A stretch of 6,344 bases of DNA from CAZKTO01 sp964555685 (GTDB lineage Bacteria; Chloroflexota; Dehalococcoidia; SHYB01): NCBI GenBank assembly GCA_964555685.1, contig CAZKTO010000094.1, forward strand, positions 1 through 6,344. The letters run 5' to 3'. The notes under the pieces were generated by a model that had not been told where the DNA came from, made no database searches, and saw only the letters and a list, made by a program, of their open reading frames with translations. A program made the position numbers and the translations under genes. Numbering within the stretch: position 1 is the first letter of the stretch; the number at the start of each line of letters is the position of its first letter. Shown here in pieces: positions 1 to 5,227 of this stretch.

Positions 1-33
1 GATTCTTCACTCGCAGACTCGTTCAGAATGACA
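1..33. repeat. Dispersed-repeat-like sequence at left edge
   Basis: Non-coding. The stretch has ATTCT (2-6) facing AGAAT (25-29) around two copies of ACTCG. Read on the minus strand it begins TGTCATTCTGAACGAG and ends GAAGAATC. From memory this resembles a family of short intergenic repeats (CATTCTGAGCGAAGCGAAGAATC-like) scattered through many bacterial genomes and metagenome contigs. Only one copy is visible here and it is cut by the window edge, so repeat status is inferred from resemblance, not from copy number. Confidence 0.45.
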
Positions 34-44
34 GAAATACCCAG

Positions 45-165
45 GCCTATCCCCCTGCCCCCTCTCCGGGTCGGAGAGGGGGTGGCCGTAGGCCGGGGGT
101 GAGGGCAGGCTGGATCTCGCTTGTGCTTGGATGACATTCTAAACCGCCGAGGTTTTCGGATAGGC
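45..165. repeat. Composite palindromic intergenic element
   Basis: Non-coding DNA downstream of the SDR gene with several inverted repeats. A 10-bp perfect stem (58-67 with 73-82) has a 5-base loop. An outer pair CCTGCCC (54-60) / GGGCAGG (103-109) encloses that stem and a second small hairpin, GGCC-GTA-GGCC (84-94). Further out, GCCTATCC (45-52) faces GGATAGGC (158-165). The G/C-run core resembles widespread 'CCCTCACCC...CCTCTCCC' intergenic repeats of GC-rich bacteria (recalled family resemblance). No run of T follows the main stem on the minus strand, so it is not an obvious terminator for the SDR gene. Function unknown. Confidence 0.5.
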
Positions 166-167
166 GC

Positions 168-923
168 TTAGGGCGCCATGGCAAAGCCGCCGTCCACGCC
201 CAGCACGATCCCGGTGACGTAGCTCGCGGCGTCCGAGGCCAGGAAGGCGACGGCGGCGGCCACCTCCTCCGGCGTGCCCGCCCGCTTCATAGGGATACGG
301 TCGATGTACCGGCGGGCGCGCTCGGGGTCGCGCTGCACGAACGCCTGGAACAGGGGACTATCGATAGGGCCCGGGCAGATGCAGTTGGCCGTGATCTTGT
401 GCGGGGCGTACTCCTTGGCCAGCGATTTCGTGAAGCTCACGATGCCTCCCTTGGCCGCGCTGTAGACGGCCGCGCGATCGACGCCCGAGGTCGCTGCCTC
501 CGAGGCGATGTTCACGATCCTGCCGCCACCCTGGGCGACCATATGCCTGAGGACCCGCTGGCTCACCAGGAGATGCCCCGTGAGGTTCACCGCGATCTGC
601 TGGTCGATCTGCGGGCGGGGGAGCTCGTGAAAGGAGCCGCCTCCCCCCTTGCCCGCGTTGTTGACGAGCACGTCGATCCGGCCGAAGCGGGTCACGACCT
701 CGCTCACCGCGCGCTCCACCTGGCCCTCATCGGTGATGTCGCACCGGAGCGCGACGGCGTCGCCGCCCGCGCCTTGGATGCTCTGGACGGTCTCCCAGGC
801 GCCGGCCTCGTTGATGTCGAGCACGGCCACGCGCGCGCCGCGCCGGGCCAGGGCGATGGCGCACGCCCGCCCGATGCCACTGGCGCCGCCCGTCACGATC
901 GCCGCCTTGCCGGTCAGGGTCAT
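168..923 (-). CDS. Classical short-chain dehydrogenase/reductase (BadH/FabG-like)
   Basis: A 251-residue cytosolic NAD(P)-dependent oxidoreductase, the usual length for classical SDRs. All family motifs are visible: the Rossmann nucleotide-binding TGGASGIG (11-18), Asp36 after the second strand (an acidic residue here usually means NAD rather than NADP), NNAG (88-91), the active-site tetrad Asn113, Ser141, Tyr154 and Lys158 (YSAAK), and PG (184-185). The wording around RCDITD, NLTGHL, GRIVNIASEAA, CPGPIDSPL and the C-terminal VLGVDGGFAM resembles 2-hydroxycyclohexanecarboxyl-CoA dehydrogenase (BadH) and 3-oxoacyl-ACP reductases; the substrate cannot be read from sequence. The ATG at 923 is chosen because GGAG (930-933) lies 6 bases upstream and the fold starts at once (LTGKAAIVTGG). 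A longer in-frame ATG at 986 would add 21 non-conserved residues and would lie upstream of a candidate promoter. The gene is probably transcribed alone and has no functional link to the ribosomal genes. Confidence 0.93.
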   Translation of the reverse strand: MTLTGKAAIVTGGASGIGRACAIALARRGARVAVLDINEAGAWETVQSIQGAGGDAVALRCDITDEGQVERAVSEVVTRFGRIDVLVNNAGKGGGGSFHELPRPQIDQQIAVNLTGHLLVSQRVLRHMVAQGGGRIVNIASEAATSGVDRAAVYSAAKGGIVSFTKSLAKEYAPHKITANCICPGPIDSPLFQAFVQRDPERARRYIDRIPMKRAGTPEEVAAAVAFLASDAASYVTGIVLGVDGGFAMAP

Positions 924-963
924 CGTCCGCTCCGCCGTGGCCGTGGACCGGCCAGCGCGCTCG

Positions 964-972
964 ATGATAGCA
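964..972 (-). promoter_or_regulatory. Candidate extended -10 promoter for the SDR gene
   Basis: On the minus strand the sequence TGC-TATCAT matches the extended -10 pattern (TGn plus 5 of 6 bases of TATAAT). Transcription would start near 957, leaving a leader of about 35 bases before the ATG at 923. No good -35 hexamer sits at 16-18 bases, which extended -10 promoters can do without. The site would fall inside the longer alternative reading frame, which supports the shorter protein. Sequence match only. Confidence 0.38.
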
Positions 973-993
973 GATGCCGCGGCCATCCGGGCC

Positions 994-1125
994 TCACGTC
1001 ATCAGCTTGAGCAGCACGCCGCCGCCTGGGGCGAGCATGAGCCCGCCGGCGGTGGCCCCGGTCCACCGCCGCCCCGTGCTGGCGTCGATGAGCCCCTGCG
1101 CACCGGCCTCCCGAGGGACGGTCAC
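994..1125 (-). other. Small open frame (43 codons, GTG start) after radC, doubtful gene or remnant
   Basis: Eight bases after the radC stop a GTG opens a frame that ends in TGA at 994. The peptide begins VTVPREAGAQGLID, contains DASTGRRWTGAT and ends GGGVLLKLMT. The frame stays open upstream into radC in a different register, so the piece could be the 3' end of an older coding sequence rather than a gene. The pattern 'D..TGR.W......L.L.PGG..LL' is faintly like the C-terminal beta-sandwich end of some glycoside hydrolases, a weak visual resemblance only. A GGGAGG lies 12 bases before the GTG, too far for a good ribosome binding site. In DNA this GC-rich, chance open frames of this length are common. 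Confidence 0.2.
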
Positions 1126-1133
1126 CGGGCCGG

Positions 1134-1886
1134 TCAGCCTCCCGCGGCGGCCGCCCCCAAGGCTGGAAATCCCAGCCCCCGCTCCTTCATGCTCACGAAC
1201 CGCTCGTGGCCGATCACCACGTGGTCGAGCAGGGCCACGTTCAGCGCCTCGCCCGCCTGCCGGAGCTGCCCCGTGAGCTCTACGTCCTGCGCGCTGGGGG
1301 CCGGGTCGCCCGAAGGGTGGTTGTGGACGACGATGATCGAGGGCGCGTTCTCCCGCACCGCCGGCCGGAAGACCTCCGCCGCCCGGACCAGCGAGGTGTT
1401 CACGGTGCCCACGTAGACCTGGTGGACGCCCAGGACCTGGTTCTTGGTGGAAAGGAGAACGACCCGGAGGTGCTCCTGGCCCAGCAGCGACATCTCGGGC
1501 ATGAGGAGATGGGCGATATCAGCCGGTGTGCGGACCACCGCCCGGTCCTGAGGGACCGCCGAGGCCAGGCGCCGGCCCAGCTCGAGGGCGGCCATGAGGT
1601 GACAGTACTTGGCGTCGCTGAGGCCCCGCTCGGCGGCGATCTCGCCGTGGCTGGCCGTCGCCAGCCCGCGCAGGCCGGAGAAGCGGACCAGCAGGCGCTG
1701 GGCCACCCCCAGCGCGCTCTCGCCAGGGACGCCGGTGCGCAGCAGGATGGCGATGAGCTCGGCGTTGCTCAGAGCGGCGGCGCCGTAGTGGATCAGGCGC
1801 TCGCGGGGGCGCTCCCCGGCGGGCAGGTCCCGGATCCGCGGGAGATACTCGACGGCCGTCCCCGGCGCCAGGCTCATCGTGGCCAT
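1134..1886 (-). CDS. radC: RadC family JAMM/MPN+ domain protein
   Basis: A 250-residue protein of the RadC (UPF0758/YicR) family. Residues about 14-115 are the N-terminal helical, helix-hairpin-helix-like part (RDLPAGERPRERL, then ALSNAELIAILLRTG at 38-52, typical of the family). Residues about 120-240 form the JAMM metalloprotease-like domain, with conserved Glu171 in RAAEVFRPA, HNHPSGDPAPS at 188-198 (metal ligands His188 and His190) and Asp201 completing HxH-x10-D, so the predicted zinc site is intact. The old DNA-repair assignment for RadC came from a mis-mapped E. coli mutation; the true function and substrate are not established. The ATG at 1886 is supported by GGAGGG (1893-1898) 6 bases upstream. 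The protein has an Ala/Gly-rich tail of about 10 residues past the usual end. It follows the rplL terminator, so it probably has its own promoter. Confidence 0.95.
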   Translation of the reverse strand: MATMSLAPGTAVEYLPRIRDLPAGERPRERLIHYGAAALSNAELIAILLRTGVPGESALGVAQRLLVRFSGLRGLATASHGEIAAERGLSDAKYCHLMAALELGRRLASAVPQDRAVVRTPADIAHLLMPEMSLLGQEHLRVVLLSTKNQVLGVHQVYVGTVNTSLVRAAEVFRPAVRENAPSIIVVHNHPSGDPAPSAQDVELTGQLRQAGEALNVALLDHVVIGHERFVSMKERGLGFPALGAAAAGG

Positions 1887-1937
1887 GACACGCCCTCCGT
1901 CCGCCGGCGGCGCTCGTGCGCATCACCAGCGCGACTG

Positions 1938-1967
1938 AGTGTAGCCCCCTGCGGCGCGGACGCGGAA
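1938..1967 (-). promoter_or_regulatory. Weak candidate sigma70-type promoter for radC
   Basis: TACACT (1938-1943, 4 of 6 bases of TATAAT) is preceded by TTCCGC (1962-1967, 3 of 6 bases of TTGACA) at an 18-base spacing on the minus strand. Transcription would start near 1930, about 45 bases before the radC ATG. The position between the upstream terminator and radC is sensible, but the match is poor. Confidence 0.22.
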
Positions 1968-2050
1968 GAGGCGCCTGGCACGCCCCGCCGATGCGGAGGG
2001 CGAGAGTCTGGTCTCGATAGCGGGAGCTGTGCTGCGGACGTCCAGCCCAT

Positions 2051-2089
2051 AGGAAAAGAGAACCCCGAGGAGCACTCCTCGGGGTTCTC
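2051..2089 (-). terminator. Rho-independent terminator of the rplJL operon
   Basis: A perfect 15-bp inverted repeat (2058-2072 with 2075-2089) separated by two bases, so in RNA a 14-bp stem with a 4-base loop. On the minus strand the stem is followed at once by TTTT (2057-2054), giving the stem-plus-U-tract form of an intrinsic terminator for transcripts from rplL. It lies about 165 bases after the rplL stop and upstream of radC. The plus strand shows no T-run after the stem, so it acts in one direction. Confidence 0.9.
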
Positions 2090-2190
2090 GCTCGAATCGC
2101 GCCCGTTGTGTTCGGTGCAGCGACTCGGGCCGGCGCCGTGCGGCTGGGTGGGCAACACGGGCCCCGCCCAGGCGGACGGGCCGGGACCAC

Positions 2191-2219
2191 ACCGGGCCCG
2201 GGCTTCGGCCCGGGCCGGT
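2191..2219 (-). other. Very GC-rich hairpin just downstream of rplL
   Basis: Two copies of GCCCGGGC (2196-2203 and 2208-2215), each itself a palindrome, are separated by four bases and flanked by ACCGG / CGGT, giving a stem of about 12 bp with a one-base bulge. It starts about 34 bases after the rplL stop. There is no U-tract on the minus strand, so it is more likely a 3'-end stabilising or pausing structure than an intrinsic terminator; the real terminator lies further on. Confidence 0.5.
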
Positions 2220-2252
2220 GGCGTTCTTGGCAGCGCGCCGCGCAGCCGGCGG

Positions 2253-2630
2253 CTAGCTGACCTCGACCTTGGCGCCCGCCGCCTCGAGCTTCCTCTTGGC
2301 CTCGTTGGCGGCGTCCTTCTGGACCTTCTCGACGACGGGCTTCGGCGCCGCCTCCACCAGGTCCTTGGCCTCCTTCAGACCCAGGCTGGTGACCTCGCGG
2401 ACCGCCTTGATGACGTTGATCTTGTTGGGCCCCACCTCTTTGAGGACGACGGTGAACTCCGTCTTCTCCTCGGCGGCGGCGGCGGGGGCGGCGGCAGCGG
2501 GGGCGGCGACGGCCACCGGCGCGGCAGCGCTCACGCCGAACTCCGTCTCTAGCTGCTTCACCAGCCAGGCCACATCCAAGACCGTGAGGCCCTTGACCCC
2601 GTCAAAGATCTCTTCCTTCGTGAGCGGCAT
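2253..2630 (-). CDS. rplL: 50S ribosomal protein L7/L12
   Basis: A 125-residue acidic stalk protein that forms dimers on L10 and recruits elongation factors, including EF-Tu, to the ribosome. Residues 1-32 are the helical dimerisation domain. Residues 33-55 are the flexible hinge, nearly all Ala, Pro and Val. Residues 56-125 are the factor-binding C-terminal domain, with the conserved INVIKAVREVTSLGLKEAKDLVE (71-93) and the final AGAKVEV. Length and layout are normal for the family. The ATG at 2630 has an excellent Shine-Dalgarno (GGAGG at 2637-2641, six bases away), fitting the need for four or six L12 copies per L10. It follows rplJ by 30 bases and is the last gene before the terminator. 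The stop is TAG. Confidence 0.98.
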   Translation of the reverse strand: MPLTKEEIFDGVKGLTVLDVAWLVKQLETEFGVSAAAPVAVAAPAAAAPAAAAEEKTEFTVVLKEVGPNKINVIKAVREVTSLGLKEAKDLVEAAPKPVVEKVQKDAANEAKRKLEAAGAKVEVS

Positions 2631-2660
2631 GGTCTTCCTCCATCCTTATGCTTGCATGGT

Positions 2661-3230
2661 CTAGGCCGGAGCTCCCTCCGGCTCGTTCGTCGCGGAGCTC
2701 GGCGCCGTGCTCTCTTCGAGCTGCCTCCTGCGGGCATCCAGCGCACGCGCCAGCGCCCCGGTGTGATAGCTGAGGATGTAGGAGAGCCCATAGAGCGGGC
2801 CGAGGACGGCGCCCAGAAGCCTGCCCATGAGCACCGGCTTGGGCGGCAGCGTCGCCAGGGTCCGCACCTCGTCCGGCTGGAGCAGCTGGCCGTCCATGAC
2901 CGCGCCGGTGATGGTGACGGGCAGCCGCATGGCCTGGATGTGGTCGTGGAGGGCCTTGGCCGGCTCCACCACGTCGCCATAGCCGAACGCGATGCCCGTG
3001 GGGCCCTTGACGACCTGCCGCAGGGCCGGCTTGCCTGCCCGGTCCGCGGCGATGCCCAAGAGCGTATTCTTCACCACCACATACTCGCTCTTCCTCTCCC
3101 GGAGCTTGCGCCGCAGCTCGTTCATCTGCGGCACCGTCAGGCCCCGGAACTCCGTGGAGACAGCGATGGTGCAGCGCGCGATCTTGTCCTGGAGCGCTTG
3201 GACTTGTTGCTCTTTCTCTTTCGTTGGCAT
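2661..3230 (-). CDS. rplJ: 50S ribosomal protein L10
   Basis: A 189-residue protein that anchors the L12 dimers to 23S rRNA; the L10-L12 complex also represses its own mRNA in many bacteria. The rRNA-binding N-terminal domain carries the family landmarks STEFRGLTV (25-33), VVKNTLL (52-58) and GPTGIAFG (76-83). LATLPPKPVL (125-134) precedes the C-terminal helix that binds L12. The last 15-20 residues are a polar, low-complexity tail (from about EESTAPSS), making it longer than E. coli L10 (165). The ATG at 3230 is chosen over an in-frame ATG at 3248 because GGAGGG (3237-3242) lies six bases upstream and would otherwise be inside the gene. It is preceded by an L10-type leader and a terminator-like hairpin. 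The stop is TAG, followed in frame by TAA (2646-2648). Confidence 0.97.
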   Translation of the reverse strand: MPTKEKEQQVQALQDKIARCTIAVSTEFRGLTVPQMNELRRKLRERKSEYVVVKNTLLGIAADRAGKPALRQVVKGPTGIAFGYGDVVEPAKALHDHIQAMRLPVTITGAVMDGQLLQPDEVRTLATLPPKPVLMGRLLGAVLGPLYGLSYILSYHTGALARALDARRRQLEESTAPSSATNEPEGAPA

Positions 3231-3251
3231 GACGTTCCCTCCGCTCAAAGA

Positions 3252-3281
3252 GGAGCCCCGTGCCGGGAGACACGGGGCTCC
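3252..3281 (-). promoter_or_regulatory. Terminator-like hairpin (possible attenuator) before rplJ
   Basis: A perfect 11-bp stem (3252-3262 with 3271-3281) with an 8-base loop, followed on the minus strand by TCTTTG. It lies between the L10 leader structure and the rplJ Shine-Dalgarno, ending 21 bases before the ATG. The T-run is short and interrupted, so it would be a leaky terminator or a translational control stem. The end of its 3' arm (CTCC) could pair with the GGAG of the Shine-Dalgarno if the stem opens; that pairing is only 4 bp and is inference. Confidence 0.6.
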
Positions 3282-3310
3282 AAGGGCGAACGATGCATCG
3301 CCGCGTTCGG

Positions 3311-3375
3311 TTGCGCCTGTCTCGCCTCGGCGGGAGCCTTACGGCCCTGGGGCCCGCCCGCTGTCTTTGGCACAA
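3311..3375 (-). ncRNA. Ribosomal protein L10 leader (autoregulatory mRNA element)
   Basis: In the rplA-rplJ gap the minus strand folds into an outer 7-bp stem TTGTGCC (3375-3369) / GGCGCAA (3317-3311, one G-U pair). An asymmetric internal loop follows, with AAAGACA on one side and GAGGCGAGACA on the other. An inner stem GGCGGG (3358-3353) / CCCGCC (3334-3329) is topped by a small stem with a GUAA tetraloop. The 'GCCAAAGACAGC...CCGCCGAGG' signature and the GA-rich internal loop match what I recall of the L10 leader family (Rfam L10_leader), where the L10-L12 complex binds a kink-turn-like site and lowers expression of rplJL. The position just before rplJ is the expected one. Identification rests on this resemblance and the hand-drawn fold. 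Confidence 0.75.
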
Positions 3376-3413
3376 TGGCTGCGTTATGTCGTGTTCGGCC
3401 CGAAGGCTCCTGG

Positions 3414-4127
3414 CTACCTCGACTTCAGACTCGTGACGGCGCCCACGTCCAGCTTGATGGAGGGGCCCATGGCGGTGCTCAGGGACGCCGAGCGGACGTA
3501 CACGCCTTTGATAGAGGCGGGCTTGGCGGCCACCACCGCCTCCACGACGGAGGTCAGGTTCTCCATGAGCTTGTCCTGCTCGAAGCTGACCTTGCCCACC
3601 GAGGCGTGGATGACCCCCGAGCGGTCCATCCGGAACTCGAGGCGGCCCTTGCGCGCCTCACCGATGGAGCGGGGCAGGTCGCCGCTGGGGACGACGGTCC
3701 CGCCCTTGGGGTTCGGCATCAGCCCGCGCCGGCCCAGGACCCGGCCCAGGCGCCCCACCTTGCCCATCATATCGGGCGTGGCGATGGCGATGTCGAAGTC
3801 CACCCACCCGCCCTCGATCTTCTTGATCGTCTCGTCGTCGCCGATGAAGTCGGCCCCCGCGGCCTGGGAGGCGCGCACGTCCTCGCCCTGGCAGAAGACG
3901 AGGATGCGCACCACCTTGCCGAGGCCGTTGGGCAGGAGCGCGACACCCCGGACCTGCTGCTCGGCCTGCTTGGGATCGGCGCCCATGCGCAGGTGCACCT
4001 GGACGCTGGCGTCGAACTTGACGTAGGAGCTCTTCTTGGCCAGGTCCAGCGCCTCGTCCGGGGCGTACCGCTTCTCCTGGTCGACCAGCTTCACCGCTTC
4101 GAGATACTTCTTCCCATGGTTGCTCAT
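3414..4127 (-). CDS. rplA: 50S ribosomal protein L1
   Basis: A 237-residue protein (E. coli 234) that binds 23S rRNA at the L1 stalk by the E site, helps release tRNA and, in many bacteria, represses its own operon. The L1 signature IATPDMMGKVGRLGRVLGRR runs from 115 with GLMPNPKGGTV following to 145. Other conserved parts are KFDASVQVHLRMGADPK (37-53), in the RNA-binding face, and the C-terminal TAMGPSIKLD (218-227). Its ATG overlaps the rplK TGA by four bases (ATGA), so translation is probably coupled to rplK; no strong Shine-Dalgarno is near the start. The stop is TAG. It is followed by the leader region before rplJ. Confidence 0.98.
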   Translation of the reverse strand: MSNHGKKYLEAVKLVDQEKRYAPDEALDLAKKSSYVKFDASVQVHLRMGADPKQAEQQVRGVALLPNGLGKVVRILVFCQGEDVRASQAAGADFIGDDETIKKIEGGWVDFDIAIATPDMMGKVGRLGRVLGRRGLMPNPKGGTVVPSGDLPRSIGEARKGRLEFRMDRSGVIHASVGKVSFEQDKLMENLTSVVEAVVAAKPASIKGVYVRSASLSTAMGPSIKLDVGAVTSLKSR

Positions 4128-4573
4128 GACTGCACCGGCTGCTCCGCCTCACGCACGTCGATCCCCATGGAGCGCGCCGTCCCCTCGATCATGCGGACGG
4201 CCCCCTCGATCGACACGGCGTTCAGGTCCTTCATCTTGAGCTCGGCGATCTCCCGGACCTTCGCGGGAGTGACGAACCCGGCGGCCTTCTCGCGGGGGGT
4301 ATTCCCGCTCCCCTTCTCCACCCCCGCGGCCTTTTTCAGCAGGGACGCCGCCGGCGGCGTCTTGGTGATGAACGTGAAGGAGCGATCGTCGTAGATGGTG
4401 ATCTCGGCCGGGACCACCTGACCGGCCATACTGGCCGTCCGGGCGTTGTAGTCCTTGACGAACTGCATGATATTGACGCCGTGCTGGCCCAACGCCGGCC
4501 CCAGCGGCGGCGCCGGCGAGGCCTGCCCCGCCTGCAACTGCACCTTGACGACCGCCGCTACCTTCTTCGCCAT
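4124..4573 (-). CDS. rplK: 50S ribosomal protein L11
   Basis: A 149-residue protein that binds the GTPase-associated centre of 23S rRNA, supports factor-dependent GTP hydrolysis and is needed for RelA activation in many species. The N-terminal domain (about 1-72) holds the proline pair region ASPAPPLGPALGQHGVNI (18-35). The C-terminal rRNA-binding domain (about 76-141) ends in the signature KVREIAELKMKDLNAVSIEG (105-124), then AVRMIEGTARSMGI. The length is slightly above E. coli (142) owing to a few extra C-terminal residues. The ATG at 4573 has GGAGGG (4581-4586) seven bases upstream. It follows nusG by 62 bases and overlaps rplA by four. Stop TGA. Confidence 0.98.
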   Translation of the reverse strand: MAKKVAAVVKVQLQAGQASPAPPLGPALGQHGVNIMQFVKDYNARTASMAGQVVPAEITIYDDRSFTFITKTPPAASLLKKAAGVEKGSGNTPREKAAGFVTPAKVREIAELKMKDLNAVSIEGAVRMIEGTARSMGIDVREAEQPVQS

Positions 4574-4603
4574 GCCCTTCCCCTCCAGCCGCCATGCCTG
4601 GCT

Positions 4604-4620
4604 GCCGGGCGCCGCCCGGC
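4604..4620 (-). other. Hairpin in the nusG-rplK gap
   Basis: A perfect 7-bp stem GCCGGGC (4604-4610) / GCCCGGC (4614-4620) with a 3-base loop lies between the nusG stop and the rplK ribosome binding site. No U-tract follows, so it is not an intrinsic terminator. It could be an RNA-processing or mRNA-stability structure, or part of an L1- or L11-binding leader, but no L1 target motif was recognised. Confidence 0.35.
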
Positions 4621-4635
4621 CCGCCCGCGCGGCCC

Positions 4636-5190
4636 TTACAGCTTCTCGATCTGCAGAAAGTCCAGCTCCACCGGCGTCTCCCGCCCGAAGAACGAGAGGA
4701 GCACCTTGACCTTGCCCTTGTCCGGAGAGATCTCGTCCACCACGCCGATGAACTCGGCGAAGGGGCCATCGGTGATGCGGACGCTCTGGCCCTTGGTGAA
4801 GCCCACTTTCACGCGCGGCGCCTCGGCCTCCATCTGCCGCCGGATCGTCTTGACCTCTTGCTCCTCCAGCGGGATGGGCCGGTTCCCCGAGCCGACGAAG
4901 CCGGTGACGCCCGGCGTATTGCGCACCACGTACCAGCTCTTCTCATCCATGACCATGTGGACAAGGATGTAGCCCGGGAAGACCTTGCGGGCCACGGTGC
5001 GGCGCTGGCCGTCCCGGATCTCCATCTCGTCCTCCGTGGGCACCACGACCTCGAAGATCCGGTCCTTGGCGTCCATGGTCTGGATGCGCTGGTCCAGGTT
5101 CTTCTTGACCCGGTCCTCGTACCCTGAGTAGGTGTGAATGACGTACCACCGCGCCTCGAGGGCTTGGGTCTCTTCGTCTTGTCTCACCAT
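4636..5190 (-). CDS. nusG: Transcription termination/antitermination factor NusG
   Basis: A 184-residue RNA polymerase-binding factor (E. coli 181) that suppresses pausing and links polymerase to Rho or, through ribosomal protein S10, to the leading ribosome. The NGN domain spans about 12-115: ARWYVIHTYSGYEDRVKKNL (13-32), then RKVFPGYILVHM (68-79) and NTPGVTGFVG (91-100). The KOW domain runs from about 129 to 184: GQSVRITDGPFAEFIGVV (134-151), ending VELDFLQIEKL. The start is uncertain. In-frame ATGs lie at 5190, 5217 (10 bases after the secE stop) and 5265 (inside secE), none with a clear Shine-Dalgarno. I chose 5190 because it gives the usual length with a short N-terminal lead before RWYV. 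Its place between secE and rplK is standard. Stop TAA. Confidence 0.97.
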   Translation of the reverse strand: MVRQDEETQALEARWYVIHTYSGYEDRVKKNLDQRIQTMDAKDRIFEVVVPTEDEMEIRDGQRRTVARKVFPGYILVHMVMDEKSWYVVRNTPGVTGFVGSGNRPIPLEEQEVKTIRRQMEAEAPRVKVGFTKGQSVRITDGPFAEFIGVVDEISPDKGKVKVLLSFFGRETPVELDFLQIEKL

Positions 5191-5227
5191 GGTGCTATGC
5201 GCTCGCTGCGCGGCCATTGCGACCGTC

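Larger units (their letters stand above)
1887..2252. other. 366-base intergenic region between rplL and radC
   Basis: I see no convincing gene on either strand; the open frames crossing it have no recognisable protein features. Nearest rplL it holds a GC-rich hairpin (2191-2219), then a strong intrinsic terminator (2051-2089) and, close to radC, a weak candidate promoter. This is the position where rpoB would begin in the usual bacterial gene order; nothing resembling the RNA polymerase beta N-terminus is present. Confidence 0.75.

Noticed and set aside
58..82. Intrinsic terminator for the SDR gene
   Set aside because: The stem is stable, but no T-run follows it on the minus strand, and it lies about 85 bases past the stop; better treated as part of the repeat.
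53..110. CRISPR array or mobile-element end
   Set aside because: No regularly spaced direct repeats and no transposase or integrase; only inverted repeats are seen.
924..986. N-terminal extension of the SDR gene to the ATG at 986
   Set aside because: The added residues precede the conserved Rossmann strand without homology-like features, and a good ribosome binding site and promoter candidate lie inside this stretch.
399..1416. Plus-strand frames opposite the SDR gene and the 3' part of radC
   Set aside because: Shadows of the two real minus-strand genes; no motifs.
1519..2190. 223-codon minus-strand frame across the rplL-radC gap
   Set aside because: Half of it overlaps radC in another frame, it runs through both hairpins, and its Arg/Pro/Ala-rich composition looks non-coding.
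1206..2552. 448-codon open frame on the plus strand across radC, the intergenic region and rplL
   Set aside because: Antisense to radC and rplL, with a Gly run produced by the Ala-rich hinge of L12; no domain and no supporting start context. It also crosses the terminator.
2652..4394. 580-codon open frame on the plus strand, opposite rplJ, rplA and rplK
   Set aside because: It lies antisense to three unmistakable ribosomal protein genes, has no recognisable domain and a His/Asp/Leu/Arg-rich composition typical of a GC-rich shadow frame.
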